Shown here: in pieces, positions 25,512 through 38,700 of the stretch
Position numbering within the stretch: the stretch's first letter is position 1
How the letters are laid out: each line of letters opens with the position of its first letter
Assembly (NCBI RefSeq): GCF_963678635.1
Contig: NC_087066.1
Span: forward strand, 12,012,517 to 12,076,516
DNA length: 64,000 nucleotides
Source: Symsagittifera roscoffensis
Lineage: Eukaryota > Xenacoelomorpha > Acoela > Convolutidae
Direction: 5' to 3'
Position numbers and translations under genes: made by a program
Notes under the pieces: model-generated
Database searches by the model: none
The model's input: only the letters and a program-made list of their open reading frames with translations
What the model was told of the DNA's origin: nothing

Positions 25512-25891
25512 CAGGGGCAGAGCTAGGAATGTCTTGAGGGTTCGGCGGATTTTCAAAAAATAAATTAAAAAATTTGTCTACTTTTTTTAACTAAATTTTG
25601 TGCGCCGCAGGCAAATTTTTGAAAAACGGGTAAAAGAAAAGCGTTTTTAGGCTTTTTTTGAAAAATTCTGACCAAAAAATGCGTTTTTTGGGTCGCGCCA
25701 TACGCTCAAAAATAGTATGCAATATGGCACCAAAGGCACCCTTAGAATCATTTTAGGGACAGTCAGCTAAAGAAGGGAAATCTCAAATATTACAAAGGGG
25801 ATCCTTTGGGTTCGCAGGGAGTCAATTTTTTGAACAGGGGACAAGAAGAATGTCCGTCCGCCAACACCCACTGGCCCTAAATCCGCTACTG
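25512..25891 (-). mobile_element. hAT-type MITE (380 bp), 8-bp TSD
   Basis: Begins CAGGGGCAGAGCTAGG and ends CCTAAATCCGCTACTG, flanked on both sides by CAACGACC (25504-25511 and 25892-25899). The interior is the reverse complement of the element at 28990-29429, including GCGCCGCAGGCAAATTTTTG and GGTCGCGCCATACGC. An 8-bp target duplication with CAGGGGCGGAT-type ends is the hAT superfamily pattern. Non-coding. Confidence 0.85.
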
Positions 25892-25899
25892 CAACGACC

Positions 25900-26493
25900 T
25901 GTACAATTAGAAATGATTATTATCACTTAACAAGGTGGCTAATTTAGGCTTCAACGCGAGCACCATTTTTCGTCTAAATATATTTATGTTTTCAGTAAAC
26001 CAATTTGACTTTTGGAATCATCTACCTTCATTAGAAGATCTCTGGCACCTGATTGGCACACTTCTAGAACATTCTTTTCCTTCTTCTTAGTCAAGTCTCC
26101 GTCCGTTTTTCTCCGCCGATATTTCTTCTTTTTATTGACCACCTACGCAGAAGCTCATCTCTGACTACTCATAAAATTTTTTTTGAGAGCACTATTTTTA
26201 TTTTGTACTTTGATGTCCATATATCTTAACCAGAGTAGTGACCGGAAATAAAACCTTGACTAAAATATATATTTTTTAAATTGACAATATGCAGTTTCCA
26301 AGGTTGCGAAATATGCAGTTTCCAAGTTTGAGATCTCAATAAAATTAATCGACGCCTACTAGTCTTGCTACATTTTTAACAGACATATGGAAATGTATTG
26401 ATGGAAATCGGAAAAAAAAACGAAATAACACAATTGAGCGAAAACACTTATTTTGGACATTTTGAACTTAAAAATAACCAAAATTTAACTTAG
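25900..26493 (-). other. 3' flank of the 5-phosphatase gene
   Basis: Lies just past the stop codon on the minus strand. A minus-strand AATAAA sits near 26133-26138 and another near 26197-26202; either could serve as a poly(A) signal. No other gene was seen. Confidence 0.4.
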
Positions 26494-26649
26494 TTATTGG
26501 CTTCTCACATAAAGTAGGGCTCCGTCTCCAGTGTCTATGGACTCCCTGGCCACTACTGACACCGCCACCGTGCTGCTGTCTCTCCTACCCTCCCTCCTCT
26601 GCTTCTGAGATTTGTCCCTCGAAATACGCTTGATGTCCATGTACTCTAC
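26494..26649 (-). CDS. 5-phosphatase last exon
   Basis: The acceptor TTTTAATCTTCAG precedes GTAGAGTACATGG. 51 codons follow, then TAA (26496-26494). It is rich in Lys/Arg (DIKRISRDKSQKQRREGRR), then SSTVAVSVVARES and a short acidic stretch. It lies beyond the catalytic core and encodes a C-terminal tail of unknown role. Phase 0 matches the previous exon. Confidence 0.8.
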   Translation of the reverse strand, partial: VEYMDIKRISRDKSQKQRREGRRDSSTVAVSVVARESIDTGDGALLYVRSQ

Positions 26650-29600
26650 CTGAAGATTAAAATCACAAACATTTTTTTCAAGCCAGTAACTCGTAACCAA
26701 CCTAAATATGAAATTGTACGCATATTTTATTTGTACATTTGTTTAAAAAGGAGCAGAACATCGTGTAGCGTCTTATTTGAAAAGGAGCAGAACATCGAAA
26801 AGGAGCATAACATCGTGTAGCATCTTATAGTAGCGAATTAGGACCGTTAAGGACCATAAGACCATATATAGCAAATTAAGACCATTAATGCACAAGAAAA
26901 TGAAACAAAACCAACTGTTGGTCCTTGCCTCTTGAATGAATAATCCTATGACTGTCTGATGCTTCAAAGAGACCTCAACTTTTCTAACAAGCCTGGTAAC
27001 TGAAAAAAAATTTTGGATTCTTGGTCTTAAAAATGGAGTAATACTATTTTCTCAAGCTTATACTTTAGGAAGGAATTGATTTTTATAGATTTTAATAATG
27101 TTCTAAGCCATTTTCTTTAATCAACTGAACCATTCGAGGAGAAAAAAACGCAGCGTTCTGTCGCAAAAATACAAAAAAAAGAGAGTGTTAACTGAGAGAG
27201 TTAACTTCAACGGCTCTTTTCCAGTCCCCCCCTTTCAAAATACCGAGTTTTATGTTTGTTTTACGTGTTATCACGGCTAAACGCGTGATGTTACGCTGTA
27301 AAGTATGAAGAACAAATCTGTTCAGAATTGTCGATTTGATCACCACGTTAAATTTCATTGCATTATGACAACGTTAAATAGATTTTTCAAAATTGAATTT
27401 GAAAAGGGGGGGGGACTGGAAAAAAGCCACTTCAACAACCATAAAATCAAAACTGCGCGAACTTTTTTTTTACTGAGGACGATGGTAAATTACAATTTTT
27501 GTAGCTTACATTGAAGGTGAGGAGAGCGTAGACTGGTTTGTGGTCTGAGAAGACGACACTGAGGTCACAGCCATACATGTCCACAGTGATGTCGGAGTGT
27601 TTGTGGAGACAGTCGAGGAAGAAGATGCGGTCACACCAGGAGGGACGGTGCTTGTTCAACAGGTCACTAAAAATGGGGGGATAGTCGTTATATTATGAAG
27701 ACCTTAACACAGTTAAACCTGGTTGAGGTACGCAGTTCAAATTCAAACGTTTGTGACTAAGGTCCAGAAATTACAGACGTTCTTAACCAATTTAAAACGA
27801 CACAACTGAGGGTCGTATTTCATGCAACCAACTTTTGCGCGAATGTTGGCATATAACTATATTATTGGTCTTAAAAGTGAAGTTGAATAAATTGAGAAGT
27901 TTCACCTAAACAAGAGTCTGCAAAAATCTCAGGAAAAAGTACGATTTAAGACAATTAGCTTGTCTCACTAGGGCAACTGAGTCATCGCTCCCTCTTCAGT
28001 AGGTAGTGTCACTTCCTGGGAGAGGAGGAACTTGTAGGTTGGTGGGAAATAGATCGCCCCCTCCTCCATATCCCAGAACTTGTTCACTCGCGACACGCCC
28101 TGACTCTGGCACTCCAAGGTCCACTGAAACAAACTGCGAAATTAAAAACACAAACGAACGTAGAGCGAGGCGGGTCCAAGATCCTAAATGATTTTCAGTA
28201 AAAAAAAACTTGTCTATCTTTTTGTGGTCGACTAAATTGATGGTAGTATATGAAACAGCCGAAAGATAAACCAGCCGAAGTATCAACCAGCCGAAAATAC
28301 GTTAGTGTTGTATAATAGTTATGTAACATTTATGCAACAGTTACGAAAGTTATGCAAATTTTATTGCATTTTCAGACAAATTTCGTTGGCTGGTTTATTT
28401 ACTCTCCAAATTGATGTACTGACTTTTCCCAAAATACCATAAAGTGTCAATGTTAAAATGGGATACTATACGAGTTCACATTACTGCTAAAATCTATTGA
28501 AAAAACCTACATCTGATTTTTTTACACTCACCTGGTCTTGTGATAAGTAATGTTTGAAGTCTTCTGTCTTCCCGTTTGCAAGATAGAGACATGAAGTATC
28601 CTCAATTATGGGCTCTGATGTGCCACATCTGAAGTTGAAGTCGCCCAGCCAGAACATGAAACTGATATAGAATTATTTTATAAGGTTCAAACTACAGAAA
28701 TGAAGACACAATGTTTCAAACATGAACTGACATGAAGAAACATCTAACATTTTTTTCAATTGATAATAAATAGGTCAAATAAATTACTATGACAAATTTA
28801 AATATTAAATAGATACTGTAATAAACTCATAAACATAATTTTTTAGTTTATCATATAATTATGTTACCACTTTTTGTATCATTTGAGAGGGCGCGATAAA
28901 ACAATATTGTCCGCAGCAAGGTAAATTCTACGAATTTAGCTTGGGAGGAATTTCCGTAATTTTAGGCTCCGTTGTTAGAGACTGCGACCCAGGGGCAGAT
29001 TTAGGAGGGGCGGGGGAGAGGACGCCCCCAACTCAGGGATTCGATCCCCTGCCGACCCAAAGGGTCCCCCCTTTGATACTTTTTAAGAAATCCATTTTTG
29101 GCCGACCGATCGTAAAGTTTTTCTAAAGGCGCCTTTGGCGCCAATATATACTAACTTTGAGGGGGAGCGCGCGCCAAAAAAAACGCAATTTTTTTGGCAA
29201 AATTTTTCAAAAAGTGCCCAAAAACGGTTTGACTGTTTTTTGACTGTTTTTTCAAAAATTTGCCTGCGGCGCTAAAAAATTTGCACAAAATAGGGGAAAA
29301 ACAGTGCTTTGGGAGTGCTCGAAAAATCATTTGGTCAACCTAAAAAAAAGTCGTCAAAACTTTCGAAAATTTTTAGAAAATCCGATACCCCCTCGCCCGC
29401 CCTCGAGAAAATCCTAGATCCGCCCCCTGCTGCGACCCATGTCAACTTCCCGTAAAGATCTTCTAAAAGAGTTCTTTTAAAATCCAATTGTTTTTGACTA
29501 TGACTGGCCAAAATTTGATTTACAAAATCGAAATCATAAGATCACTGTCCCCTTTTTTTTCTGCGGCGCAGAATATTACGTCAAATGCGTGTCTTTATAG

Positions 29601-29706
29601 TGATTTGTGAAAGCTGGAAAAATCAATTTGGTCGACCTAGAAGAAAGATCGGTAAAATTTCGATATATATTTTTTGAAAATTCTACTCCTCCCTCGAGAA
29701 AATCGA

Positions 29707-29750
<44 letters not shown>

Positions 29751-32700
29751 CAGGGGCGGATCTAGGATGGAATTTTCAAAAAATAAATATCGAAATTTTA
29801 CCGATCTTTCTTCTAGGTCGACCAAAAAAAATCTGACGAAAAAAAAATCAGCGGTTGATCTGACGAAAAAAAAAATCAGCGGTTCAACTAAATGAGGTGA
29901 GAGCCGAAGAATATTTTCACACTGAATTAAAAAAATCAATTTTTAGACGACTAATCCAAACAATCAGGATTCAATTTTTTGCGCGCTTCCGGTTTTTTTT
30001 TTTTCGTTAGAGAGTACCCTTGGAAAACGTCAAAAAGAGTTCAAACAGGTGCCCTGAATTATTAAAATTTTTTAAAATAGTTTTTGAGGGTTGTGAAGAA
30101 ACTGATTCTTTTGAAAACCTGTCTTCAAAGAAACAATTTCAATTTGTTGATGATTTAACTCCTTGAAAGCTGGCCTTTTTGGTGTTCTTCCAAGATGGGA
30201 TTTACTTTAATAGTTATGTCAGTAGCGGATTAAGGGGGGGGGGGGGGGTCAGACGCCCCTCATCCTTCAGGGTTTCGACCCCTGCCGACCAAAAGGGTCC
30301 CTCCTTTGTACTATTTTGAGATATCCATTTTTGGCTGACTGACCTTGAAATTTTTTTAAAGGCGAATCTATACTAATTTTGAGGGGGAGCGCGCGCCAAA
30401 AAAAAACACAATTTTTCGGTCAAAATTTTCCAAAAAATGCCTCAAAACGCTTTTTTGTTTTTTTTTTTCAAAAAGGCGCAGAAAATGTGTTCAAATTAGG
30501 GTGTTTAAAGTGGTTTGGGAGAGCTCAGAAAATCAATTTGGTCGACCTAAAAAAAGTCAAAATTTTTTTTTGAAAGTCCGCCCCCCCTTCGAGAAATTCC
30601 TAGATCCGCGCCTGAGTTATGTAAATAATAGTCAAGTTTGTTGTAAGTCTAATTTTTTTTGTAATAAACTAAAATTACATTAAGTTTAATAAAAGTAATC
30701 TCACTGAGCTGTGTCGATGATGTGTTTGTAGGCAGTGCAAATGGCGTCTATCTGTTTCAGCCTCTCCTTATGTTGATGGTCATGGGCAGTCAAATGAACA
30801 CCCACCACCATAAACACTGTATTCTGCACCCCAAACTTCATCACACACACGCCCTTGTCAGACAGCGCACAACAACTCTGAAACAAAATACTCTTTCTTG
30901 TATAGTTAATGCCAAACTATTGGCAATATCTTTGACCTTGAGCCACTTAACTAGTCAAAAGAACGGTTATTTTAGATCAATTACATTATTTGATAATGTT
31001 TTTACGTATTCAATTGAGTGGAAACTTAATTTCAGGCGTCAAAACGAGCAGTTTTATGTTAGTCGAAATCACTCAGTTTCGTTGAACGAAAAAGATATCG
31101 ACACAATTTGTTATAAGCTTTAGATTTGTTTTTGAATTTGAACTGTCTTGAAGGTTTTGGTGGTTTAGAGCAATGCTTTTTACAGTTTGTTTGTGATTTA
31201 ACGTTTATTCTCTTATAGCTGATAGCCAGTTTCTACATCTGATTTGTTGCGGCTGCTGAAGTTCTCTTGGAGAGGCAACTAATTTCTAAGTTAAATTCAA
31301 ATCTCTCTGGTGCTGAAATTACAAGTAATTTCAGCACTTACAAATAAGTGGGTTGTTAGTTAGATGGATCATGATTGGTTAATATTAAATACTTTACAGT
31401 GGTAAAACATCTAATTTATCCAATCATAAAATATAGTTTAGATCAGGTTCCACCCATCCGGGTTTTACAGAGTTTTTTAGAATTATCTTTCTGCAATTCA
31501 AAGGATGGATGATGAACGTTGTTATTTGGCGAACATCGTACTCGTTTCCGGTTTCTCTTCTTAGAGAAGTTCCAGGACGCTGGAGTTAGGGACATCAATC
31601 GTTGTGTCTTCTTGTGACAACGACGGTGTTTCCCTATGAAATCAATCTGATTTCAGAATGGTTTGCTATGACGGGTTTTTCTGTTTTATGTAGAGAACTT
31701 CTTTTGTGTTCGACCTCGTCTGGGAATGGCGTGGAGATTGTGCGTGGAGGGGATGCCTTTTAACTCGGATCTGTACGTATACTTGAACATCGAGGTGGTC
31801 ATTGGTCTAGTTCATTGAAGTCCTTTTCTGCGAAGTCAAGTCGTACTCTAAATCCTTTGAGTTGTGATTGTGGACGGCATATTGGTTTTGGTTGGCCATT
31901 CTTTTTCGAGTGTAGTGGGGTCATTTTGTCTTTGGACGTTCTTTTTTGTTGTTTTATGCTGATCTATATACTGCAAAGTATAATTTACATTTTATAAATT
32001 TTTTTTTAGTTCAGTGTTTTAATTATGATTTTGGTTAGTTGTTTTCACAAAAGCATTTTGTTTTAGTTCGGTTATTTTGAAGAGTTACTCACCCTTGAGT
32101 ACCTCTTATTATAAATAGAAGTGTGGTCACAAAGCGTGGATGTAGCGCGGTGGGTTAGGCCGACTATAGAGCATGCTCAGGACGTCCTCTCTGGTGGGTT
32201 AGGCCAGGAGTGGGAGTATGATTTCGTGCGGTTTCTGTGAGAGGTCCTGTTATGTGATAACGTTTTATGTTGAGTTTATGGTGGTCTTTCTTATGTTCCT
32301 TTGGTTGTGTCCTTTTTCCAAAAATCAAATTGTTTTTGTTATGTGTTTGTCTTTCGACTTTTTTGTGTTTTATTATTTCTTTCTTAGACTTTATAATAGT
32401 CTTCAAAAGAATAAATTATCCAGTTTTAAACTGGGTTAATCCGGTTTGGGTACCGTTGGTTTTCTTTTCTTAGTCATGCTGTTATTTTATGATTTGTGGT
32501 GTTTAGTAAGCTGCGTTGGTTAGTTTGGTTTAGTATATAATTCCTTTCCAACCGGGTTAAAGGAAAGTTTGAAACTTGTTATCGTGTGTTAGAGTTGTTG
32601 AGTGTGAAAACTTGAAACTGAAATTCATTATGTAGACAATTCTTCGTGGGCGAGCTGTGCGAGTTTGGATAGAATTCCTGTGCGAGTGAATGAAAATATC

Positions 32701-35700
32701 AAAAGGTTAGTACTGCATTTTCATTTTATCAATTTACTACATAGAATTTTAATTTTACTGCTAGTTTTGGGAAAATTATGAAATTTACTGCTTTTGGGGA
32801 AACAATTTATAAATGAAATTACTTCATTTGGTACAAATTTTATCAGTTTATCTTGTGGAAAATATTAATAAAGTTTGGAACAATTTTCACAAGTTTTATT
32901 ATTTTTTTTTGCTTTTTTGTTTTTTGCAGATGATCGTGGTATGAAGACTAAAAATCTAAATGAAACATGAATAAAGAATGGTTAGTATTAATTTAAATTT
33001 ATTAGTGAAAAATATGTATAAATTATATTTACCTGTTAGTCGTCGGGGAAAAAACCGTGGGGGAAGATGTCGTGTATCATGTCGGAATTTGTTAGTAATT
33101 TTGCTAGTATGCGAATGATGTTTTTAGTTTGAAGCAGTGGCCAAAGCAATTGAAGTGCTTTAATAGTTTTTAGTTCTTCGGTGCCAACTGCAAACTCATA
33201 AGGTGTGTTTTGAATGAGATTATATATTTTGTGATTGTATTTAGTATTGTGGATGAATTCTAATATAGGGATTTCTATAGGTTGGATAAATTCATGTGGG
33301 ATAAGGAAGGGTCTGGATTCTTCTGCATTAAAGGTCTTCGTGATGGGAAAAAATATATACATTTGTGTTATTGGGTCATAATTGCAGAGGATGCCGTAGA
33401 GGTTAGTATCTTTGATGCAATATGTGAAATTTACAAAAAATGGCGAAGTGTACTTTGAGTTAAAAAACTGAAAACGGTGGTGTGGTTGTCTTGATGGAGC
33501 GTGTAGATCAAAATGATTTTGTATGAAGCGATAATATGTATATGTGTGGGTTTGTTTAGTGCGTAACATAATGTCGTGTGAGCAGTGCAAATTGCGTTCA
33601 TGTGGTGCAAGGAAGTGGAAGGTTAGTGAAAATAATTGAAATTTTTCTTTAAAACTTTCGTAAGCTTGCATGTCAGTTAGTGCTTCAGAAATGATGTGAT
33701 CAAATTTTCGATCAAATATATTGGGTGTAAATACACATGGTGTTTTGATGAAAAACTTTTCTGTTAGTTGTGGGTTAGCTAAAAATTGGTCTTGATTAGT
33801 TCGGATGATATTATGATCGTAATATTCTAGTGTAAATTCGTTAGCTCGGGGTGCAGTGAATGTTTTTAGTGATTTTTTATATCCTATATAAGTAAATTGT
33901 CTATGTGTTAGTGGTGTGGTGAGTCGATATAGCATATCTTGATTCCTTTCTATATCGTTATGAGTATTAGATAACGGTAGGCAAAGGGGATTAGTAAAAT
34001 GATAATATGATGTCCAATGAAGTGTAGGCATTAAAACATGTTCATCTACAAAACTACGTGTGTCGTTAGTGTCATGAGGGGTGTTTAAAGTATATTGTGG
34101 AAATGAAGGTAAGGTGATTGCTAGGAAATCTTTCATGTTGGTGTGATGTGGATGATTAATATATTCACGGGCTCTTCCTGCTTTGGTTGGGAATGGGTGG
34201 TTTGGGAATTTTCTTTTAAAAGTGCGATAAGCTCGGTTAGTGCTATTTGATGATTCGGTGGATGTGGATGATTGTGCTAATGATGCAGTATAGGCTGAAG
34301 AGGGTGTAGGGGTAGGTGGGTTTGAGGTTTCTATTGTGGAAGAAATCTGATTTATAGTGGGGGTGTTAGGGTGTAATAGTTGTTGTTGTAGGGTGATAGT
34401 TTTTGAGGGTTGTGAAGAAACTGATTCTTTTGAAAACCTGTCTTCAAAGAAACAATTTCAATTTGTTGATGATTTAACTCCTTGAAAGCTGGCCTTTTTG
34501 GTGTTCTTCCAAGATGGGATTTACTTTAATAGTTATGTCAGTAGCGGATTAAGGGGGGGGGGGGGGTCAGACGCCCCTCATCCTTCAGGGTTTCGACCCC
34601 TGCCGACCAAAAGGGTCCCTCCTTTGTACTATTTTGAGATATCCATTTTTGGCTGACTGACCTTGAAATTTTTTTAAAGGCGAATCTATACTAATTTTGA
34701 GGGGGAGCGCGCGCCAAAAAAAAACACAATTTTTCGGTCAAAATTTTCCAAAAAATGCCTCAAAACGCTTTTTTGTTTTTTTTTTCAAAAAGGCGCAGAA
34801 AATGTGTTCAAATTAGGGTGTTTAAAGTGGTTTGGGAGAGCTCAGAAAATCAATTTGGTCGACCTAAAAAAAGTCAAAATTTTTTTTTGAAAGTCCGCCC
34901 CCCCCCCTTCGAGAAATTCCTAGATCCGCGCCTGAGTTATGTAAATAATAGTCAAGTTTGTTGTAAGTCTAATTTTTTTTGTAATAAACTAAAATTACAT
35001 TAAGTTTAATAAAAGTAATCTCACTGAGCTGTGTCGATGATGTGTTTGTAGGCAGTGCAAATGGCGTCTATCTGTTTCAGCCTCTCCTTATGTTGATGGT
35101 CATGGGCAGTCAAATGAACACCCACCACCATAAACACTGTATTCTGCACCCCAAACTTCATCACACACACGCCCTTGTCAGACAGCGCACAACAACTCTG
35201 AAACAAAATACTCTTTCTTGTATAGTTAATGCCAAACTATTGGCAATATCTTTGACCTTGAGCCACTTAACTAGTCAAAAGAACGGTTATTTTAGATCAA
35301 TTACATTATTTGATAATGTTTTTACGTATTCAATTGAGTGGAAACTTAATTTCAGGCGTCAAAACGAGCAGTTTTATGTTAGTCGAAATCACTCAGTTTC
35401 GTTGAACGAAAAAGATATCGACACAATTTGTTATAAGCTTTAGATTTGTTTTTGAATTTGAACTGTCTTGAAGGTTTTGGTGGTTTAGAGCAATGCTTTT
35501 TACAGTTTGTTTGTGATTTAACGTTTATTCTCTTATAGCTGATAGCCAGTTTCTACATCTGATTTGTTGCGGCTGCTGAAGTTCTCTTGGAGAGGCAACT
35601 AATTTCTAAGTTAAATTCAAATCTCTCTGGTGCTGAAATTACAAGTAATTTCAGCACTTACAAATAAGTGGGTTGTTAGTTAGATGGATCATGATTGGTT

Positions 35701-38700
35701 AATATTAAATACTTTACAGTGGTAAAACATCTAATTTATCCAATCATAAAATATAGTTTAGATCAGGTTCCACCCATCCGGGTTTTACAGAGTTTTTTAG
35801 AATTATCTTTCTGCAATTCAAAGGATGGATGATGAACGTTGTTATTTGGCGAACATCGTACTCTTGTCCGGTTTCTCTTCTTAGAGAAGTTCCAGGACGC
35901 TGGAGTTAGGGACATCAATCGTTGTGTCTTCTTGTGACAACGACGGTGTTTCCCTATGAAATCAATCTGATTTCAGAATGGTTTGCTATGACGGGTTTTT
36001 CTGTTTTATGTAGAGAACTTCTTTTGTGTTCGACCTCGTCTGGGAATGGCGTGGAGATTGTGCGTGGAGGGGATGACTTTTAACTCGGATCTGTACGTAT
36101 ACTTGAACATCGAGGTGGTCATTGGTCTAGTTCATTGAAGTCCTTTTCTGCGAAGTCAAGTCGTACTCTAAATCCTTTGAGTTGTGATTGTGGACGGCAT
36201 ATTGGTTTTGGTTGGCCATTCTTTTTCCAGTGTAGTGGGGTCATTTTGTCTTTGGACGTTCTTTTTTGTTGTTTTATGCTGATCTATATACTGCAAAGTA
36301 TAATTTACATTTTATAAATTTTTTTTTAGTTCAGTGTTTTAATTATGATTTTGGTTAGTTGTTTTCACAAAAGCATTTTGTTTTAGTTCGGTTATTTTGA
36401 AGAGTTACTCACCCTTGAGTACCTCTTATTATAAATAGAAGTGTGGTCACAAAGCGTGGATGTAGCGCGGTGGGTTAGGCCGACTATAGAGCATGCTCAG
36501 GACGTCCTCTCTGGTGGGTTAGGCCAGGAGTGGGAGTATGATTTCGTGCGGTTTCTGTGAGAGGTCCTGTTATGTGATAACGTTTTATGTTGAGTTTATG
36601 GTGGTCTTTCTTATGTTCCTTTGGTTGTGTCCTTTTTCCAAAAATCAAATTGTTTTTGTTATGTGTTTGTCTTTCGACTTTTTTGTGTTTTATTATTTCT
36701 TTCTTAGACTTTATAATAGTCTTCAAAAGAATAAATTATCCAGTTTTAAACTGGGTTAATCCGGTTTGGGTACCGTTGGTTTTCTTTTCTTAGTCATGCT
36801 GTTATTTTATGATTTGTGGTGTTTAGTAAGCTGCGTTGGTTAGTTTGGTTTAGTATATAATTCCTTTCCAACCGGGTTAAAGGAAAGTTTGAAACTTGTT
36901 ATCGTGTGTTAGAGTTGTTGAGTGTGAAAACTTGAAACTGAAATTCATTATGTAGACAATTCTTCGTGGGCGAGCTGTGCGAGTTTGGATAGAATTCCTG
37001 TGCGAGTGAATGAAAATATCAAAAGGTTAGTACTGCATTTTCATTTTATCAATTTACTACATAGAATTTTAATTTTACTGCTAGTTTTGGGAAAATTATG
37101 AAATTTACTGCTTTTGGGGAAACAATTTATAAATGAAATTACTTCATTTGGTACAAATTTTATCAGTTTATCTTGTGGAAAATATTAATAAAGTTTGGAA
37201 CAATTTTCACAAGTTTTATTATTTTTTTTTGCTTTTTTGTTTTTTGCAGATGATCGTGGTATGAAGACTAAAAATCTAAATGAAACATGAATAAAGAATG
37301 GTTAGTATTAATTTAAATTTATTAGTGAAAAATATGTATAAATTATATTTACCTGTTAGTCGTCGGGGAAAAAACCGTGGGGGAAGATGTCGTGTATCAT
37401 GTCGGAATTTGTTAGTAATTTTGCTAGTATGCGAATGATGTTTTTAGTTTGAAGCAGTGGCCAAAGCAATTGAAGTGCTTTAATAGTTTTTAGTTCTTCG
37501 GTGCCAACTGCAAACTCATAAGGTGTGTTTTGAATGAGATTATATATTTTGTGATTGTATTTAGTATTGTGGATGAATTCTAATATAGGGATTTCTATAG
37601 GTTGGATAAATTCATGTGGGATAAGGAAGGGTCTGGATTCTTCTGCATTAAAGGTCTTCGTGATGGGAAAAAATATATACATTTGTGTTATTGGGTCATA
37701 ATTGCAGAGGATGCCGTGGAGATTAGTATCTTTGATGCAATATGTGAAATTTACAAAAAATGGCGAAGTGTACTTTGAGTTAAAAAACTGAAAACGGTGG
37801 TGTGGTTGTCTTGACGGAGCGTGTAGATCAAAATGATTTTGTATGAAGCGATAATATGTATATGTGTGGGTTTGTTTAGTGCGTAACATAATGTCGTGTG
37901 AGCAGTGCAAATTGCGTTCATGTGGTGCAAGGAAGTGGAAGGTTAGTGAAAATAATTGAAATTTTTCTTTAAAACTTTCGTAAGCTTGCATGTCAGTTAG
38001 TGCTTCAGAAATGATGTGATCAAATTTTCGATCAAATATATTGGGTGTAAATACACATGGTGTTTTGATGAAAAACTTTTCTGTTAGTTGTGGGTTAGCT
38101 AAAAATTGGTCTTGATTAGTTCGGATGATATTATGATCGTAATATTCTAGTGTAAATTCGTTAGCTCGGGGTGCAGTGAATGTTTTTAGTGATTTTTTAT
38201 ATCCTATATAAGTAAATTGTCTATGTGTTAGTGGTGTGGTGAGTCGATATAGCATATCTTGATTCCTTTCTATATCGTTATGAGTATTAGATAACGGTAG
38301 GCAAAGGGGATTAGTAAAATGATAATATGATGTCCAATGAAGTGTAGGCATTAAAACATGTTCATCTACAAAACTACGTGTGTCGTTAGTGTCATGAGGG
38401 GTGTTTAAAGTATATTGTAGAAATGAAGGTAAGGTGATTGCTAGGAAATCTTTCATGTTGGTGTGATGTGGATGATTAATATATTCACGGGCTCTTCCTG
38501 GTTTGGTTGGGAATGGGTGGTTTGGGATTTTTCTTTTAAAAGTGCGATAAGCTCGGTTAGTGCTATTTGATGATTCGGTGGATGTGGATGATTGTGCTAA
38601 TGATGCAGTATAGGCTGAAGAGGGTGTAGGGGTAGGTGGGTTTGAGGTTTCTATTGTGGAAGAAATCTGATTTATAGTGGGGGTGTTAGGGTGTAATAGT

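Larger units (their letters stand above)
29071..31242. repeat. Host duplication flanking the retroelement, left copy
   Basis: About 2.17 kb of host DNA (part of the hAT MITE, the TA fold-back, the second MITE, the HLTAH exon and intron sequence) is repeated at 52922-55084. Each copy abuts an LTR at one end: the left copy ends at ...CTACATCTGA before the element, and the right copy begins CTTTGATAC directly after it. Confidence 0.9.
30078..34397. repeat. 4.32-kb tandem duplication, unit 1
   Basis: Unit 1 matches 34398-38717 at an offset of 4320 with about ten substitutions. It contains host DNA with the HLTAH exon, an LTR (31245-31452) and the element's 3' region including the last 450 codons or so of the 597-codon ORF. 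At the junction GGTGATA meets GTTTTTGAGG; ATA is shared by both parent breakpoints. Confidence 0.9.
31245..34397 (-). mobile_element. Truncated copy of the LTR element 3' end
   Basis: LTR plus 2.9 kb of the element's 3' end, cut off at the tandem-duplication junction. It holds no gag or pol. Confidence 0.85.

Noticed and set aside
29707-29750. (TA)n run as a regulatory element
   Set aside because: A simple microsatellite at the centre of a fold-back; its length differs between duplicated copies.
30722-31123. 133-codon plus-strand frame, repeated at 35042 and 54564
   Set aside because: It is the antisense of the 5-phosphatase exon and its intron; repetition is explained by the duplications, not by a gene.
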